Source: Pseudodonghicola flavimaris (lineage in GTDB: Bacteria > Pseudomonadota > Alphaproteobacteria > Rhodobacterales > Rhodobacteraceae). From it: a stretch of DNA of 60,355 nt. A model generated the notes under the pieces. It did no database searches and had not been told where the DNA came from. It saw only the letters and a list, made by a program, of their open reading frames with translations. The DNA lies in assembly GCF_030164425.1 (NCBI RefSeq), contig NZ_JASNJD010000027.1:1-60355 (forward strand), written 5' to 3'. This document shows, one piece after another, positions 32,977-42,049 of the stretch. The translations under genes were made by a program, and so were the position numbers. Within the stretch, counting starts at the first letter, position 1, and each line of letters opens with the position of its first letter.

Positions 32977-34890
32977 ATGACCAAGACACTTCCCCTCTGG
33001 GCTGCGCTTCTTTTCGGTGTGATCTGCGGGGCCGTCATCGGCACCATCGTCGCCGCCTTCTACCTGACCCTGGCCCTGAAAACCGGGTTTCAGAGTTTCG
33101 ACATGCTGGCGCTCTGGAAGGCGAGCGCGGGCGCGCGCGCGGCGCATCCCGAAGCCTTCAAGGTGGGTTTTGGCGCCGTCGGCTTCGGAGCCATCGGGCT
33201 TGGGGCCCTGGCGCTCGCCTGGACCTGGAAGAAGGAGCGGGACGACTACGGCTCAGCCCACTGGCAGACCAAGGCGGAGCTGAAGAAGAACGACATGCTT
33301 CAGGCACCCGGCAAGGGCTTTGTCTGCGGCAAGCTCGGCGCGCCGACCTCCAAGGCCGAGTTCATCTCTTCGACCACCATCCCGCATGTGATGATGGTCG
33401 CGCCCACGCGGGCCGGTAAGGGCGTGGGCTTCGTGATCCCGAACCTTCTGAGTTTCGCGGGCTCGGTCGTGGTGCTCGACGTGAAGGGCGAGAACTTCGA
33501 GAAGACCGCGCGCCTTCGCGCACTGAATGGCGACGAGGTCTATCGCTTCAGCCCCTTCGACTGGGCCAATGCCACGCATCGCTACAACCCGCTCGCGCGG
33601 ATCGCCAAGGCCCCGACATTCGCGCAGCGCTTCACCGAGGTGTCGATCCTGGCCGACCTCTTCCTCGACAAGGACAACAAGACGCTCGACACCTTCTCCG
33701 AGGCCGGTAAGTCGATCTTCGTCGCCGCCTGCCTGCTGTCGATCCAGCGCGGCACACCGAACCTCGGCGAGGTGAACAAGATCGTCGCCGGGGGCGAGTA
33801 CAAGAACGCCCAGTACAAGACCTATGCCGACGAGGCCGAGGAAGACATCCTGCGCGAGCTCTGGACCAACGCCGCTTCTGCCTCGTCGCGACTGTTAACC
33901 TCGAACATTCAGGCGCTGATGACCGCCGGTCTCAAGCAATGGGACAACCCCGCCGTGCGCTCGGCCACCGAGGCGAGCGACTTCGATTTCTCGACATTCC
34001 GGAAGACCCCGCAGTCGCTCTACATCGCCGTCTCCGAGGATCACATCGCGACGCTGGCGCCGCTCCTGCGCCTGATGTTCGCCGACCTCATCGCCTCGAT
34101 CCGCCTGAATGAGCCGGGCCCGGACGAGCCCTGGCCCGTAATGATGATGATCGACGAATTCCAGCAGATGGGGGCGATGCCCTATCTCGAACGCGCGATC
34201 CATTCGCTGGCAAGCTACGGCGGTCGCGTCGCGATGATCGCGCAGTCGCTGGCCTCGCTCGACCGGATCTATGGGCCAGAGGGCCGCGAAAGCCTCGAGA
34301 ACGGGGCAGGGCTCAAGCTCTACATCACCCCGCGTGATCAGCGCACCGTGAAGGAAGTTTCCGCCGCCGTCGGCAGCACCACCCGCGAGGCGGTCACCCG
34401 GATGTATGGCCGCAACAAGGGGTTCCTTGGCGCGACCTCGACATCAGCGCGGCTGGAAGAACGGCCGCTGCTTTCCGAGACCGAAGCGCGCCTGATGGAC
34501 CCTGACGAGGTCATCATCCTCGCCTCGCCCCAGCATCCGATCAAGGCGAGCCGGATCAAGTATTACGACGATCCGTTCTTCAAGGACATTCTCGCCCGCC
34601 AGGAGGGCAAGCCCTTCCCCTATCCGCCCAGCGTGCAGGGCGTGGGGCCTTGGGGCAGCGACGGTAGTGATGAGGCCGGCGCAGACGAGCAAGCGAAACC
34701 AGCCGAACGCGCACCTGTCCGGGACCGCTCGCAGCGCCGCGAAGCGCGCGCGATGAGCGTGATGGCGATGGAGGCCGGGCGCGGGCAGCCTTTGCCTGAG
34801 ACGCTCGAGCGGGAAGCCGCCGTGCCAAGGGAATGGGAGGCAGCGCTCGACCGGCAGGAGGATTTCATCGAGGAGTTGTTGGGTGGGTGA
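32977..34890 (+). CDS. virD4: type IV coupling protein (VirD4/TraG family)
   Basis: A 637-residue T4CP. Two N-terminal membrane segments (about 5-30 and 60-80) anchor it; Walker A APTRAGKGVGFVIP lies near 142 and Walker B VMMMIDEFQQMG near 390. It has the TraG-like middle KFSPFDW-type and YNPLARI blocks. It links relaxosome to a type IV secretion channel. No virB/trb genes are in the window, so transfer would need helper functions from elsewhere or from outside this window. Its last 26 bp overlap the convergent DUF2235 gene. Confidence 0.92.
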   Translation: MTKTLPLWAALLFGVICGAVIGTIVAAFYLTLALKTGFQSFDMLALWKASAGARAAHPEAFKVGFGAVGFGAIGLGALALAWTWKKERDDYGSAHWQTKAELKKNDMLQAPGKGFVCGKLGAPTSKAEFISSTTIPHVMMVAPTRAGKGVGFVIPNLLSFAGSVVVLDVKGENFEKTARLRALNGDEVYRFSPFDWANATHRYNPLARIAKAPTFAQRFTEVSILADLFLDKDNKTLDTFSEAGKSIFVAACLLSIQRGTPNLGEVNKIVAGGEYKNAQYKTYADEAEEDILRELWTNAASASSRLLTSNIQALMTAGLKQWDNPAVRSATEASDFDFSTFRKTPQSLYIAVSEDHIATLAPLLRLMFADLIASIRLNEPGPDEPWPVMMMIDEFQQMGAMPYLERAIHSLASYGGRVAMIAQSLASLDRIYGPEGRESLENGAGLKLYITPRDQRTVKEVSAAVGSTTREAVTRMYGRNKGFLGATSTSARLEERPLLSETEARLMDPDEVIILASPQHPIKASRIKYYDDPFFKDILARQEGKPFPYPPSVQGVGPWGSDGSDEAGADEQAKPAERAPVRDRSQRREARAMSVMAMEAGRGQPLPETLEREAAVPREWEAALDRQEDFIEELLGG

Positions 34891-36319
34891 GCGCCGTCGA
34901 TTCGTCGTAGTAGGATTTCAAGTCGCGTCGCTCTTTCAATTGGGCAGGTCGGTAGGGTTTAACCTCGCCACACTGGGCCACGGCCTTGGCTCGCATGCGC
35001 TCTTCGACTGAAGGATGGAGCGGGAAGTCGTCGCCAACTGCGCGAATTCCCTTCTTCCAGCGGATGCGGAGGGGGCCAAATGCTACCATCGCGTCTTCGC
35101 GGTGCTGCAAACCCAGAGGGTCAGGGGCGCGATTCAAGACGTTCTCGTTGATCTGGATCGACGGCACGCAGTCTTTCAATTCGTCGACCATCCAATCGAG
35201 GGCTATATCACTCAGGCGGGACTCTGCCTCGGGATAGCTTCCGCCGATGTCGCTATGACAGCCCGGGAACCAGACCTGCTTCAGCCACTTCGGCTCTCGA
35301 TCTTTGGTCTCAATCGCGGCCGCCTTGGATGCCCATCCAACCCTTGGAAAGTCAGCACGGTCCTCGTCGATCGCCATGGCGTGACGGGCGTGTTGGACAT
35401 CGGGATCCAGCCACTTGTCGTAGTTGCGCTTGTTCCACGCCGCGAAGTGACCCGTCTTGAGGATCTGTGGCCAATCCGTTGGGCGCCAGAGCTTCAGTTT
35501 GCGATCGGGATCGTCGGAGAAATATTTGAAGTTGTCGAGCAACAGGGAGCCAAGCTGCCAAAGAAGCGCAGCCAGTAGTACGCCGAGTGGAACAACCGAA
35601 AGCCAAGACCACCCGAATGCAACACCCGCGGCAAAAGCCGCTCCGACCCCGAAAGTGACGCCCCAGACCAAGGTGCGGACAAGTGCCGTTCGCAGTGATG
35701 CCACCGTTTCGAAGACCCCGATGAATGTTGGCTGAACGTTGCCTTGGTTGTCTTCACCTTCAATGGGAAAGCTCGAATACTTCTTGCGGAATCGTTTGCC
35801 GAGCTCTTCACGGTTCTTGAAGTAAGGATCTTGTCCGCGCGGTTTTCCAGCACCGTGATCATACACGAATTTTACAGCGTCCTTGGCGATCTTGCGCAAT
35901 CCGGGACCGTGACGCGGGACCGGCGAACCATCCGGCATCTGCGTCGGGACACCGCAGAGGTTCATAACGTTTGCCAGTGCTCTGACCGTATAAGCTCCGC
36001 GAGAGAACCCAAACAGCAGTACGCGATCACCGGGCTCGTAATGGGCAATAATCTGCTCGTAGCAATCGATGATGTTGTGGTCGATGCCAGTTCCGACGGC
36101 GCTTTCCAGGATCGGCTTGATCCGACCGAAAAACCCACCGCGTTCTCCTGTTCCCAAGCCCGGGTCGTAAAAAGCCACTTGGTCCTTAGAGCTAATTGGT
36201 GAATCTGGACCCGGGCGCATCGCTCGATACATCTTGTAAACATTCGACAGCCGTTGGTCCGGCCTGGCGCCACCCATCTGGCCGGTGCCATCCGAGAATA
36301 TGCAGATGTTCTTTACCAT
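34865..36319 (-). CDS. DUF2235 alpha/beta-hydrolase-like protein
   Basis: A 484-residue DUF2235 protein, related to Tle1-type phospholipase effectors. It starts KNICIFSDGTGQ, and the nucleophile elbow GFSRGAYTVRALA is at about residues 102-114; WFPGCHSDIGGSYPE near 350 supplies the conserved catalytic His/Asp region. A hydrophobic stretch (about 218-262; FGVGAAFAAGVAFGW and SVVPLGVLLAALLWQL) may insert in membranes. Its 3' end overlaps virD4 tail to tail. No VgrG or immunity gene is seen, so toxicity or defence is only inferred. The likely substrate is phospholipid. Confidence 0.85.
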   Translation of the reverse strand: MVKNICIFSDGTGQMGGARPDQRLSNVYKMYRAMRPGPDSPISSKDQVAFYDPGLGTGERGGFFGRIKPILESAVGTGIDHNIIDCYEQIIAHYEPGDRVLLFGFSRGAYTVRALANVMNLCGVPTQMPDGSPVPRHGPGLRKIAKDAVKFVYDHGAGKPRGQDPYFKNREELGKRFRKKYSSFPIEGEDNQGNVQPTFIGVFETVASLRTALVRTLVWGVTFGVGAAFAAGVAFGWSWLSVVPLGVLLAALLWQLGSLLLDNFKYFSDDPDRKLKLWRPTDWPQILKTGHFAAWNKRNYDKWLDPDVQHARHAMAIDEDRADFPRVGWASKAAAIETKDREPKWLKQVWFPGCHSDIGGSYPEAESRLSDIALDWMVDELKDCVPSIQINENVLNRAPDPLGLQHREDAMVAFGPLRIRWKKGIRAVGDDFPLHPSVEERMRAKAVAQCGEVKPYRPAQLKERRDLKSYYDESTALTHPTTPR

Positions 36320-36491
36320 TTGTCGCCCTATTCAAGAACACGAAGTACAGTCGAAGTCCTAAACCTGCAGCAGTTCTGCTACTGGGGGAGGAGTTCAGCA
36401 AACAGTTTCGTCCGAATCGAGAAAAACTAGAACATAGTGGAAACGCATGTGTCCACTTGGTATTGTGGTGTCTAAGTAAGGATTGCCCAAT

Positions 36492-36773
36492 ATGTTGGAT
36501 ACAATGGAGCAAATGGAAGTGTTCCCGACGAACGTCGATCTCAAGCGGATCGACCCGTCTCTCAACATGCGCCGCTTCTATCGAATGAGCGTTCAGGCGG
36601 ACCTGTTTGGCGGCGCATGCCTTGTGCGGGAATGGGGCCGTATCGGGTTTCGAGGGCAGATGCTAATCGAACAGCACCCGGACGAGGGGCATGCTCTGAC
36701 CGCCTTGTTGAAGCTCGCAGCGAACAAGACGCGGCGAGGGTATCGAGCGGTCGCAGAGCAGAAAATGGATTGA
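36492..36773 (+). CDS. WGR domain protein
   Basis: A 93-residue stand-alone WGR domain: RRFYRMSVQADLFGGACLVREWGRIGFRGQ and the C-terminal LLKLAANKTRRGYR. WGR domains bind nucleic acid ends in PARPs and in bacterial predicted regulators. The start at ATG 36492 (MLDTMEQ) is in frame with a TTG at 36483; ATG 36504 is also possible. It is a single gene between the DUF2235 gene and a truncated methyltransferase-like gene. Function unknown. Confidence 0.78.
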   Translation: MLDTMEQMEVFPTNVDLKRIDPSLNMRRFYRMSVQADLFGGACLVREWGRIGFRGQMLIEQHPDEGHALTALLKLAANKTRRGYRAVAEQKMD

Positions 36774-36879
36774 AAAGCGGCAAATTAGATTTCGCCAGGC
36801 GTGTATTTCGCGTTTATTTTCGGTAGTTTCCGGTGGCTTCTTTGACTACGAATAGTGTAACGAATTCTGAGGCCTGTTG

Positions 36880-37091
36880 ATGAACCCGACTGAAATTTAC
36901 GATGCCCTTGCCGAGATTGCGGCCAAGCCATTTGATCCGAATGAATTCCCCTTTGCTTTTGCTGAGGCGACGGATGCGGCCAAGGCAGCGATCTCGAAGC
37001 TGCGCAATGGCTCGACCAACAAGACGGATCTTCCTGGCGGCGTTCTGTTCAACAAGAAGTTCCACTACGCACCTGCACTAAAGGGCCTGAC
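36880..37091 (+). pseudogene. MmeI-like methyltransferase/nuclease, 5' fragment
   Basis: The first 70 residues (MNPTEIYDALAEIAAKPFDP, then FPFAFAEATDAAKAAISKLRNGS, then DLPGGVLFNKKFHYAPA) match the N-terminus of MmeI-type class I SAM-dependent methyltransferase/restriction enzymes, which are normally ~900 residues. The frame is cut by the left end of the IS3 element at 37092 and stops at 37125 inside it. The rest of the gene is not on the other side of the IS, so it was lost by deletion. Confidence 0.6.
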
Positions 37092-37157
37092 TGAAGTGGT
37101 CCCAGGAATCCGGACAGTCGGCTAAGGTGTATCCCAAACCTTTGAAGGGATACGAGA

Positions 37158-37433
37158 ATGGCGAAGCGCCGGAACTTTACAGACCAGTTTAAAGCCAAGG
37201 TGGCGTTGGAAGCGCTGCGTGGCGACAAGACCGTGCAGGAGATCGCGGCGAAGCATCAGCTGCACCCTAACCAGGTCAGCACGTGGAAGCGGCAGGCCAT
37301 CGAGGGCATGGCGGACGTATTCTCGGGCGGCAAGCAAAGCGGCCCGACCGAAGCCGAAGTCAAGGAGCTTCACGCCAAGATCGGGAGGCTGGCGGTGGAG
37401 AACGATTTTTTGTCGGAAGGGCTCAAGAGGTGA
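37158..37433 (+). CDS. IS3-family transposase OrfA
   Basis: A 91-residue OrfA with the expected helix-turn-helix (NFTDQFKAKVALEALRGDKT, EIAAKHQLHPNQVSTWKRQ) and leucine-zipper end (LHAKIGRLAVENDFL). The 3' part has a T TTT TTG slippery heptamer at 37406-37412, in the frame required for a -1 shift into orfB, which makes the OrfAB transposase. Confidence 0.88.
   Translation: MAKRRNFTDQFKAKVALEALRGDKTVQEIAAKHQLHPNQVSTWKRQAIEGMADVFSGGKQSGPTEAEVKELHAKIGRLAVENDFLSEGLKR
37406..37412 (+). promoter_or_regulatory. -1 ribosomal frameshift site
   Basis: TTTTTTG read in orfA frame as GAT TTT TTG fits the X XXY YYZ slip pattern. Moving back one base leads directly into the orfB frame, as is usual for IS3 elements. 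Confidence 0.7.
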
Positions 37434-38284
37434 GCCCGGCAAAGAAACGGTCGATGGTCCAGCGCGACCATCCCGAACTGAGCATCAGCCGGCAATGCAA
37501 GCTGGTGAACCTGAGCCGGTCGGCGTTCTACTACACGCCGGTCGGTGTTGATGCCGAGACGCTGGCGATGATGAAAGAGATTGACCGCGTGTTCACGAAG
37601 TATCCGTTCTTCGGGTCACGCCAGATCGCGGCCTATCTGCGCCGGGAAGGCACCGTCGTGGGCCGCCATCGCGTGCGCCGACTGATGGCGAAGATGGGGC
37701 TGGAGGCAATCTACAAGCGCCCCAGAACCAGCCAGCGGCATCCGCAGCACCCGGTTTATCCGTATCTGCTGAGGAAAATGCAGATCGACCGACCCAACCA
37801 GGTCTGGTGTGCGGATATCACCTTCGTGCCTGTCAAGAACGGCTTCCTGTATCTGCTTGCCATCATGGATTGGGCCACGCGCAAGGTGCTCAGCTGGCGG
37901 CTGTCGAACACGATGCATGCCGACTTCTGTGTCGAGGCTCTGAACGAGGCCATCGCGAAACACGGCCCACCGGAGATCATGAATACGGATCAAGGGTCGC
38001 AGTTCACGGGATCAGCCTGGATCGCGACGTTGACCGAGGCAGGCGTGCGCATCTCGATGGATGGGCGCGGCCGTTACCTCGACAACATCTTCATCGAGCG
38101 CCTCTGGCGAAGCCTGAAACAAGAGGCCATCTACCTTGAGGAAATCACCGACGGCTTCCAGGCGCGGCGCGTCGTTAAGGACTGGATGGCCTTCTACAAC
38201 ACCAAGCGGCCCCATTCCGGGCTTGATCGGCGGACGCCAGACGACGCATATTGGGCAGGCTTGGAAAAGCAAAAAGCAGCATGA
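37413..38284 (+). CDS. IS3-family transposase OrfB (DDE integrase)
   Basis: The orfB frame is open from 37283, but its functional product is reached by frameshift at about 37412 and so starts near SPAKKRSMVQRDHPEL. The rve integrase core shows the three acidic residues: Asp in WCADITFVPV, Asp in NTDQGSQFTG and Glu in DNIFIERLWRSLKQE. Before it lies the HTH_21 segment (TKYPFFGSRQIAAYLRREG). The C-terminal NTKRPHSGL motif is typical of IS3. It seems intact, so the element may still be active. Confidence 0.88.
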
Positions 38285-38343
38285 AACCTAAACCCGATAC
38301 ACCTTAGAAACGCTGCAAACCTGTCCGAAATGATAGGACCACT

Positions 38344-38682
38344 TCAGTAACCGAACAGGCTCGCCCGATCCGGATCCATCGCGATGAAATCGAGGTAGTC
38401 CCGTATGTAACGCTTCACCCGCTCTTCATGAGGCTCGTCCGGGGCGGGTTCGCGGACCAGAAACGCCGTCATCTCGGCGGCCAGATCGGCATAGACGGCC
38501 TTGATCAACTCTTCTTTCGACTTGAAATACAGGTACAGAGATCCGATCGCCACGTGCGCCCGTTCGGCGATCTCCGACATCGGACCCTGCAGGCCGGACA
38601 GGACGAACTGCTCTCCCGCTGCCTTGATAATGCGCGCCCGTTTGTCGTCGCCGCGCGGTTTTTCTGCCCTGACCAAATTCAT
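38344..38682 (-). pseudogene. TetR-family regulator, truncated
   Basis: The N-terminal DNA-binding domain is complete (RARIIKAAGEQFVLSGLQG, EIAERAHVAIGSLYLYFKSKEEL), then about half of the ligand domain up to DPDRASLFGY, where the IS3 end supplies a stop. Normal TetR proteins are about 190-210 residues, this one 112. It is divergent from the phosphodiesterase-ABC operon 168 bp away and was probably its regulator. A truncated TetR may still bind DNA, but dimerization is likely lost. Confidence 0.78.
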
Positions 38683-38849
38683 GAATGAACCTTCATTCAG
38701 TTGTCACATAGTCACGCTAGTCGATGGAAAACCCGAACTCAAGCGGTGAGTCCCGGACCTTTCCGGCCTCACCGGACAACAGCCAGACCCAGCCATCCCG
38801 CCGCGGCCACCGGCCGCGATCAGGAAAGGCATGCCCAAGGAGACCCGCG

Positions 38850-39692
38850 ATGCCAAAGACCTTCGTTCACCTCACCGACCTGCACATGTCGAACCCAGAT
38901 GTTGACGAACCGCACCTCTATTCCGACACGGCCGCGATCCTGCGGGACGCGCTTGCCCGGATCGACGCCCTGCCCGACCGGCCCGAGTTCATCATCGTCA
39001 GCGGCGACCTGACCAACAACGAAGACCCGGTCGCCTATCAGCGCCTGCGGGCGATCTGGGACGACGTCGATATTCCGACCCTCTTTGCCCTTGGCAACCA
39101 CGACAGCCGCCCCGATTTCCGGCGCGAGATGCTGGGCGAAAGCGCCGATCTGGACGCGCCTTACGATCATGAGGCGGTCATCGCGGGGGTCCATGTCATC
39201 GTTCTCGACAGCTCGACCCCGGATCAGATCCACGGCACGCTTGAGGACGCGCAGCTTGAATGGCTGGCCGCCGCGCTCGACCGTCACGCGGACCTGCCAA
39301 AGGTGGTCGTCCTGCATCACCCGCCGATGATGGGTGCAGACGAACCGGCCTTTGAATGCCTCGCTGCCGAAGATACCGAAAAGCTCCGCAAGGTCCTGAG
39401 CGGACGGCCCCTGTTGGGCCTCTTCTGCGGCCATATCCATCAGGACCGCGTGTCGATCTGGAACGGCGTCCCGGTCTTTGTCGGCAACGGCCACCACTCC
39501 CGGATGCAGCCCTTCAGCGACATGGCGATCGAAGCCACCGACGGCACCGGATTCTCGGTCTGCACCCTGCGCGACAGCGGGCTGACCGTGAACTTCCTGC
39601 CCCAGCCCTCCGAAGGCCGCACCGTAATGGCGATGAGCCATGAAGACGCCGCCCGCCTGATGTCCGAACCCGCCGCCGAGGTCGTGGGCTGA
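38850..39692 (+). CDS. metallophosphoesterase (GpdQ/CpdA-like phosphodiesterase)
   Basis: A 280-residue calcineurin-like phosphodiesterase starting at ATG 38850 (AAGGAGA 7 nt upstream); the longer frame from 38724 is unlikely. All metal motifs are present: DLHMS (HLTDLHMSNP), GDLTNNEDP, GNHDSR near residue 89, HHPPM near 150, and CGHIHQDR near 190. The class III family cleaves cAMP, glycerophosphodiesters or related diesters. As first gene of a Ugp-like ABC operon, a glycerophosphodiester-type substrate is plausible (inference). No signal peptide, so it acts in the cytoplasm on imported substrate. Confidence 0.85.
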   Translation: MPKTFVHLTDLHMSNPDVDEPHLYSDTAAILRDALARIDALPDRPEFIIVSGDLTNNEDPVAYQRLRAIWDDVDIPTLFALGNHDSRPDFRREMLGESADLDAPYDHEAVIAGVHVIVLDSSTPDQIHGTLEDAQLEWLAAALDRHADLPKVVVLHHPPMMGADEPAFECLAAEDTEKLRKVLSGRPLLGLFCGHIHQDRVSIWNGVPVFVGNGHHSRMQPFSDMAIEATDGTGFSVCTLRDSGLTVNFLPQPSEGRTVMAMSHEDAARLMSEPAAEVVG

Positions 39693-39737
39693 TCCTCAGG
39701 CCCGCGACCACACCCAAACAAACCGACAGGAGACACC

Positions 39738-41051
39738 ATGACCTTCCCCCTATCCCGCCGCGCGCTGCTTGCGCTTGGTATTGCCACCATGGCCACCGGC
39801 CCCGTCTGGGCGCAAATGGCCGACGAGATCATCGAACCGGTCGAGATCAGTTTCTACAACTACAACCTCGCCACCGCCGGGCAGGGTCACGACGCGACCG
39901 TTCAGCTGATCGAAGAATTCATGGCCGCGAACCCGATGATCAAGGTCGAGGGCGTCGGCGTGAACGTCAATGACATGGGCACCCGCGTCCAGACCGATAT
40001 CGCCGCCCGCCGTCCACCGGATGTCGCGCAGGTGATCTTCTCGGACCTCGCCTACGCCGGGCAGCAGCTGGGCGCCGTGCCGATTGATCAGGCCGTGCCA
40101 CAGGCCGACTGGGATGCGCATGTGGAGGGCATGGTCCCCTCGGGCCTCGACCTCGGCAAGGTCGGCGACAAGACCTATGCACTGGCTTATACCTTCTCCA
40201 CCCCGATGGTATTCTACAACGCCGACCTCTTTCGTGAGGCCGGGCTGGACCCCGACCAGCCACCCAAGACATGGGAAGAGGTCAAGGACTACGCCCTGAC
40301 CATTCAGGACAAGACCGAGGCCAACGGATTTGCCGGCGGCATCATCGGCGTGCAGGTCGGCCCGTACGACTGGCTGCTGCAATCCGTCATCCTGTCCAAC
40401 GGCGGCAGCGTGATAAACGATGCGGGCACGGCCGTCACCTTTGACCGGCCCGAGACCATCGAGGCAGTCGCCATGCTGCGCGGTCTCAAGGATGCGGGCG
40501 TCTACGGCAATATCTCTCGCGGGGAGGCGCTGGAAAGCATGGCGGCGGGCAAGCTTGCGATGTACATCGACTCATCTGGCCTGCAGAACCACCTGCTGAG
40601 CCAGGCCGAAGGCAACTATGAACTGCGCGCCGCGCAGATGCCGGGCTTTGGCGAGCGTCCCGCGTCGCCGACCAATTCCGGCAGCGGGCTGGTCATGTTC
40701 TCTCAGGACCCGGTCAAGCAGCGCGCGGCGTGGGAGCTGATGAAGTTCCTCACCTCCGAACGGGGCTACACGATCATCACCTCCAAGATTGGCTACCTGC
40801 CGCTGCGGACCGCCATCGTCGACGATCCGGAGTATCTGAAGGACTGGGTCGATGCGAACCCGCTGGTCCGCCCGAACCTCGCCCAGCTTGAGCGGATGGA
40901 GCCGTGGCGGTCGTACCCCGGCACCAGCTATCGCCAAGTCGCCGCAACGCTGATGGAGGCCGCCGAGCAAGCCGTCTTTGGCGACGGCGACGTGGCCGAG
41001 ATCATGCAAGGCGCGCAAGCCCGAGCCCAGGCCATGATGCCCGGAAGCTGA
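39738..41051 (+). CDS. ABC transporter substrate-binding protein (UgpB-like)
   Basis: A 437-residue periplasmic binding protein of the family-1 extracellular type. Its signal peptide has a possible twin-arginine motif (PLSRRALLALG) and a VWAQ cleavage site near 26. The body contains the usual ABC sugar-binding features: ISFYNYNLATAGQGHDATVQ, a FYNADLFREAGLDPDQPPKTWEE hinge block near 155-178, and MYIDSSG near 275. UgpB-like proteins bind glycerol-3-phosphate or glycerophosphodiesters; maltose-type sugars are the alternative. RBS AGGAGA precedes the start. It is followed by two permeases. Confidence 0.88.
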   Translation: MTFPLSRRALLALGIATMATGPVWAQMADEIIEPVEISFYNYNLATAGQGHDATVQLIEEFMAANPMIKVEGVGVNVNDMGTRVQTDIAARRPPDVAQVIFSDLAYAGQQLGAVPIDQAVPQADWDAHVEGMVPSGLDLGKVGDKTYALAYTFSTPMVFYNADLFREAGLDPDQPPKTWEEVKDYALTIQDKTEANGFAGGIIGVQVGPYDWLLQSVILSNGGSVINDAGTAVTFDRPETIEAVAMLRGLKDAGVYGNISRGEALESMAAGKLAMYIDSSGLQNHLLSQAEGNYELRAAQMPGFGERPASPTNSGSGLVMFSQDPVKQRAAWELMKFLTSERGYTIITSKIGYLPLRTAIVDDPEYLKDWVDANPLVRPNLAQLERMEPWRSYPGTSYRQVAATLMEAAEQAVFGDGDVAEIMQGAQARAQAMMPGS

Positions 41052-41113
41052 CCTGAACTTCGGGTCGGCCCCCGGGTCGGCCCGATCCGCCCCCGTTCCT
41101 TCGAGGAGCCGAA

Positions 41114-42049
41114 ATGACCGTCGCCGATATCCACACCCCTGCCCGCGCACAGCCGCGCCGATCCCTGAAGATCGGGCGCCTTTCGTTGCCCTGGTTCTTC
41201 CTCTTCCCGGCGATTGCCACCTTCGTCATCTGGATCTACGCGCCGCTTGTGCAGGCGGCATGGCTCAGCTTCTACGACTGGAACATGCTCCCTTTCGCAC
41301 CCAAGACTTTCGTGGGCTGGAAGAACTACGAAAACATCCTCGCCCTGCCCAAGCTCTGGCAGGCGCTTGGCAATACCGCGATCTACATGCTGGGGATGCT
41401 GCCCTTTTCGGTGCTCGTGCCGCTGGCCATCGCCATCTGGACCGAAGATCTGCCGCCCCGCGCCCGCAACATCTATCGCGCGCTGATCTTCCTGCCGATG
41501 ATCATCGCCCCCGTGGTCGCCGCATCTGTCTTCCGCTGGCTGCTCGACCCCGGGCACGGGCTGGTGAATGTCGGGATCACGGCGCTTGGCTTCGAACCCG
41601 TCCAGTTCCTGAACGACCCCGATATCGCCATCTGGACGATCATCTTCATCACCGGGTGGAAGCTCGTCGGCTTCGCGACCCTTATCCTGTCGGCCGCCAA
41701 TGCCAATATCGACCCCTCGCTGGTCGAGGCCGCGCGGATGGACGGCGCGACCCGCTGGCAGATCATCCGCGACATCCGCCTGCCGCTGCTCAGTTCGACC
41801 ATCCTCTTCCTCGTGATGATGACAATCCTTCTGGGCGCACAGTGGAGCTTTTCCTATATCCACGTCCTGACCGAAGGCGGCCCGCTCGGCGCGACAACGA
41901 ACATCTACTACCTGCTGTGGGAGTTCGGGTTTTCCTCCCTCTCCGTCGGGTGGAGTTCCGCCGCCGCGATGATCCTCTTCCTCGGCTTCGGCGCCCTCGC
42001 CTTCCTCCTGCTGCGTCTGATGGAGCGCTATTCTTTCCATGACAGCTGA
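41114..42049 (+). CDS. ABC transporter permease (UgpA/MalF-like)
   Basis: A 311-residue inner-membrane permease with six predicted helices. The EAA loop EAARMDGATRWQIIRDIRLP, which docks on the ATPase, lies at about residues 207-226. The first helix begins SLPWFFLFPAIATFVIWIYAP. It forms the translocation channel with the next gene, whose start overlaps its end by 11 bp. The start ATG 41114 follows CGAGGAGCC. Confidence 0.9.
   Translation: MTVADIHTPARAQPRRSLKIGRLSLPWFFLFPAIATFVIWIYAPLVQAAWLSFYDWNMLPFAPKTFVGWKNYENILALPKLWQALGNTAIYMLGMLPFSVLVPLAIAIWTEDLPPRARNIYRALIFLPMIIAPVVAASVFRWLLDPGHGLVNVGITALGFEPVQFLNDPDIAIWTIIFITGWKLVGFATLILSAANANIDPSLVEAARMDGATRWQIIRDIRLPLLSSTILFLVMMTILLGAQWSFSYIHVLTEGGPLGATTNIYYLLWEFGFSSLSVGWSSAAAMILFLGFGALAFLLLRLMERYSFHDS

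Larger units (their letters stand above)
37092..38346 (+). mobile_element. IS3-family insertion sequence
   Basis: A 1255-bp element with imperfect terminal inverted repeats: TGAAGTGGTCC at both ends, then a related CGGACAG block, and an inner pair TAAGGTGTATC/GATACACCTTA. It holds the overlapping orfA/orfB of IS3 transposons. The flanking 3-bp sequences (GAC left, GTA right) are not a target duplication, and the genes on each side are unrelated fragments, so the element now marks a deletion or recombination junction. Confidence 0.82.

Noticed and set aside
37089-38350. Target-site duplication of the IS3 element
   Set aside because: The 3-5 bp outside the two ends do not match in any alignment tried; flanks belong to different genes.
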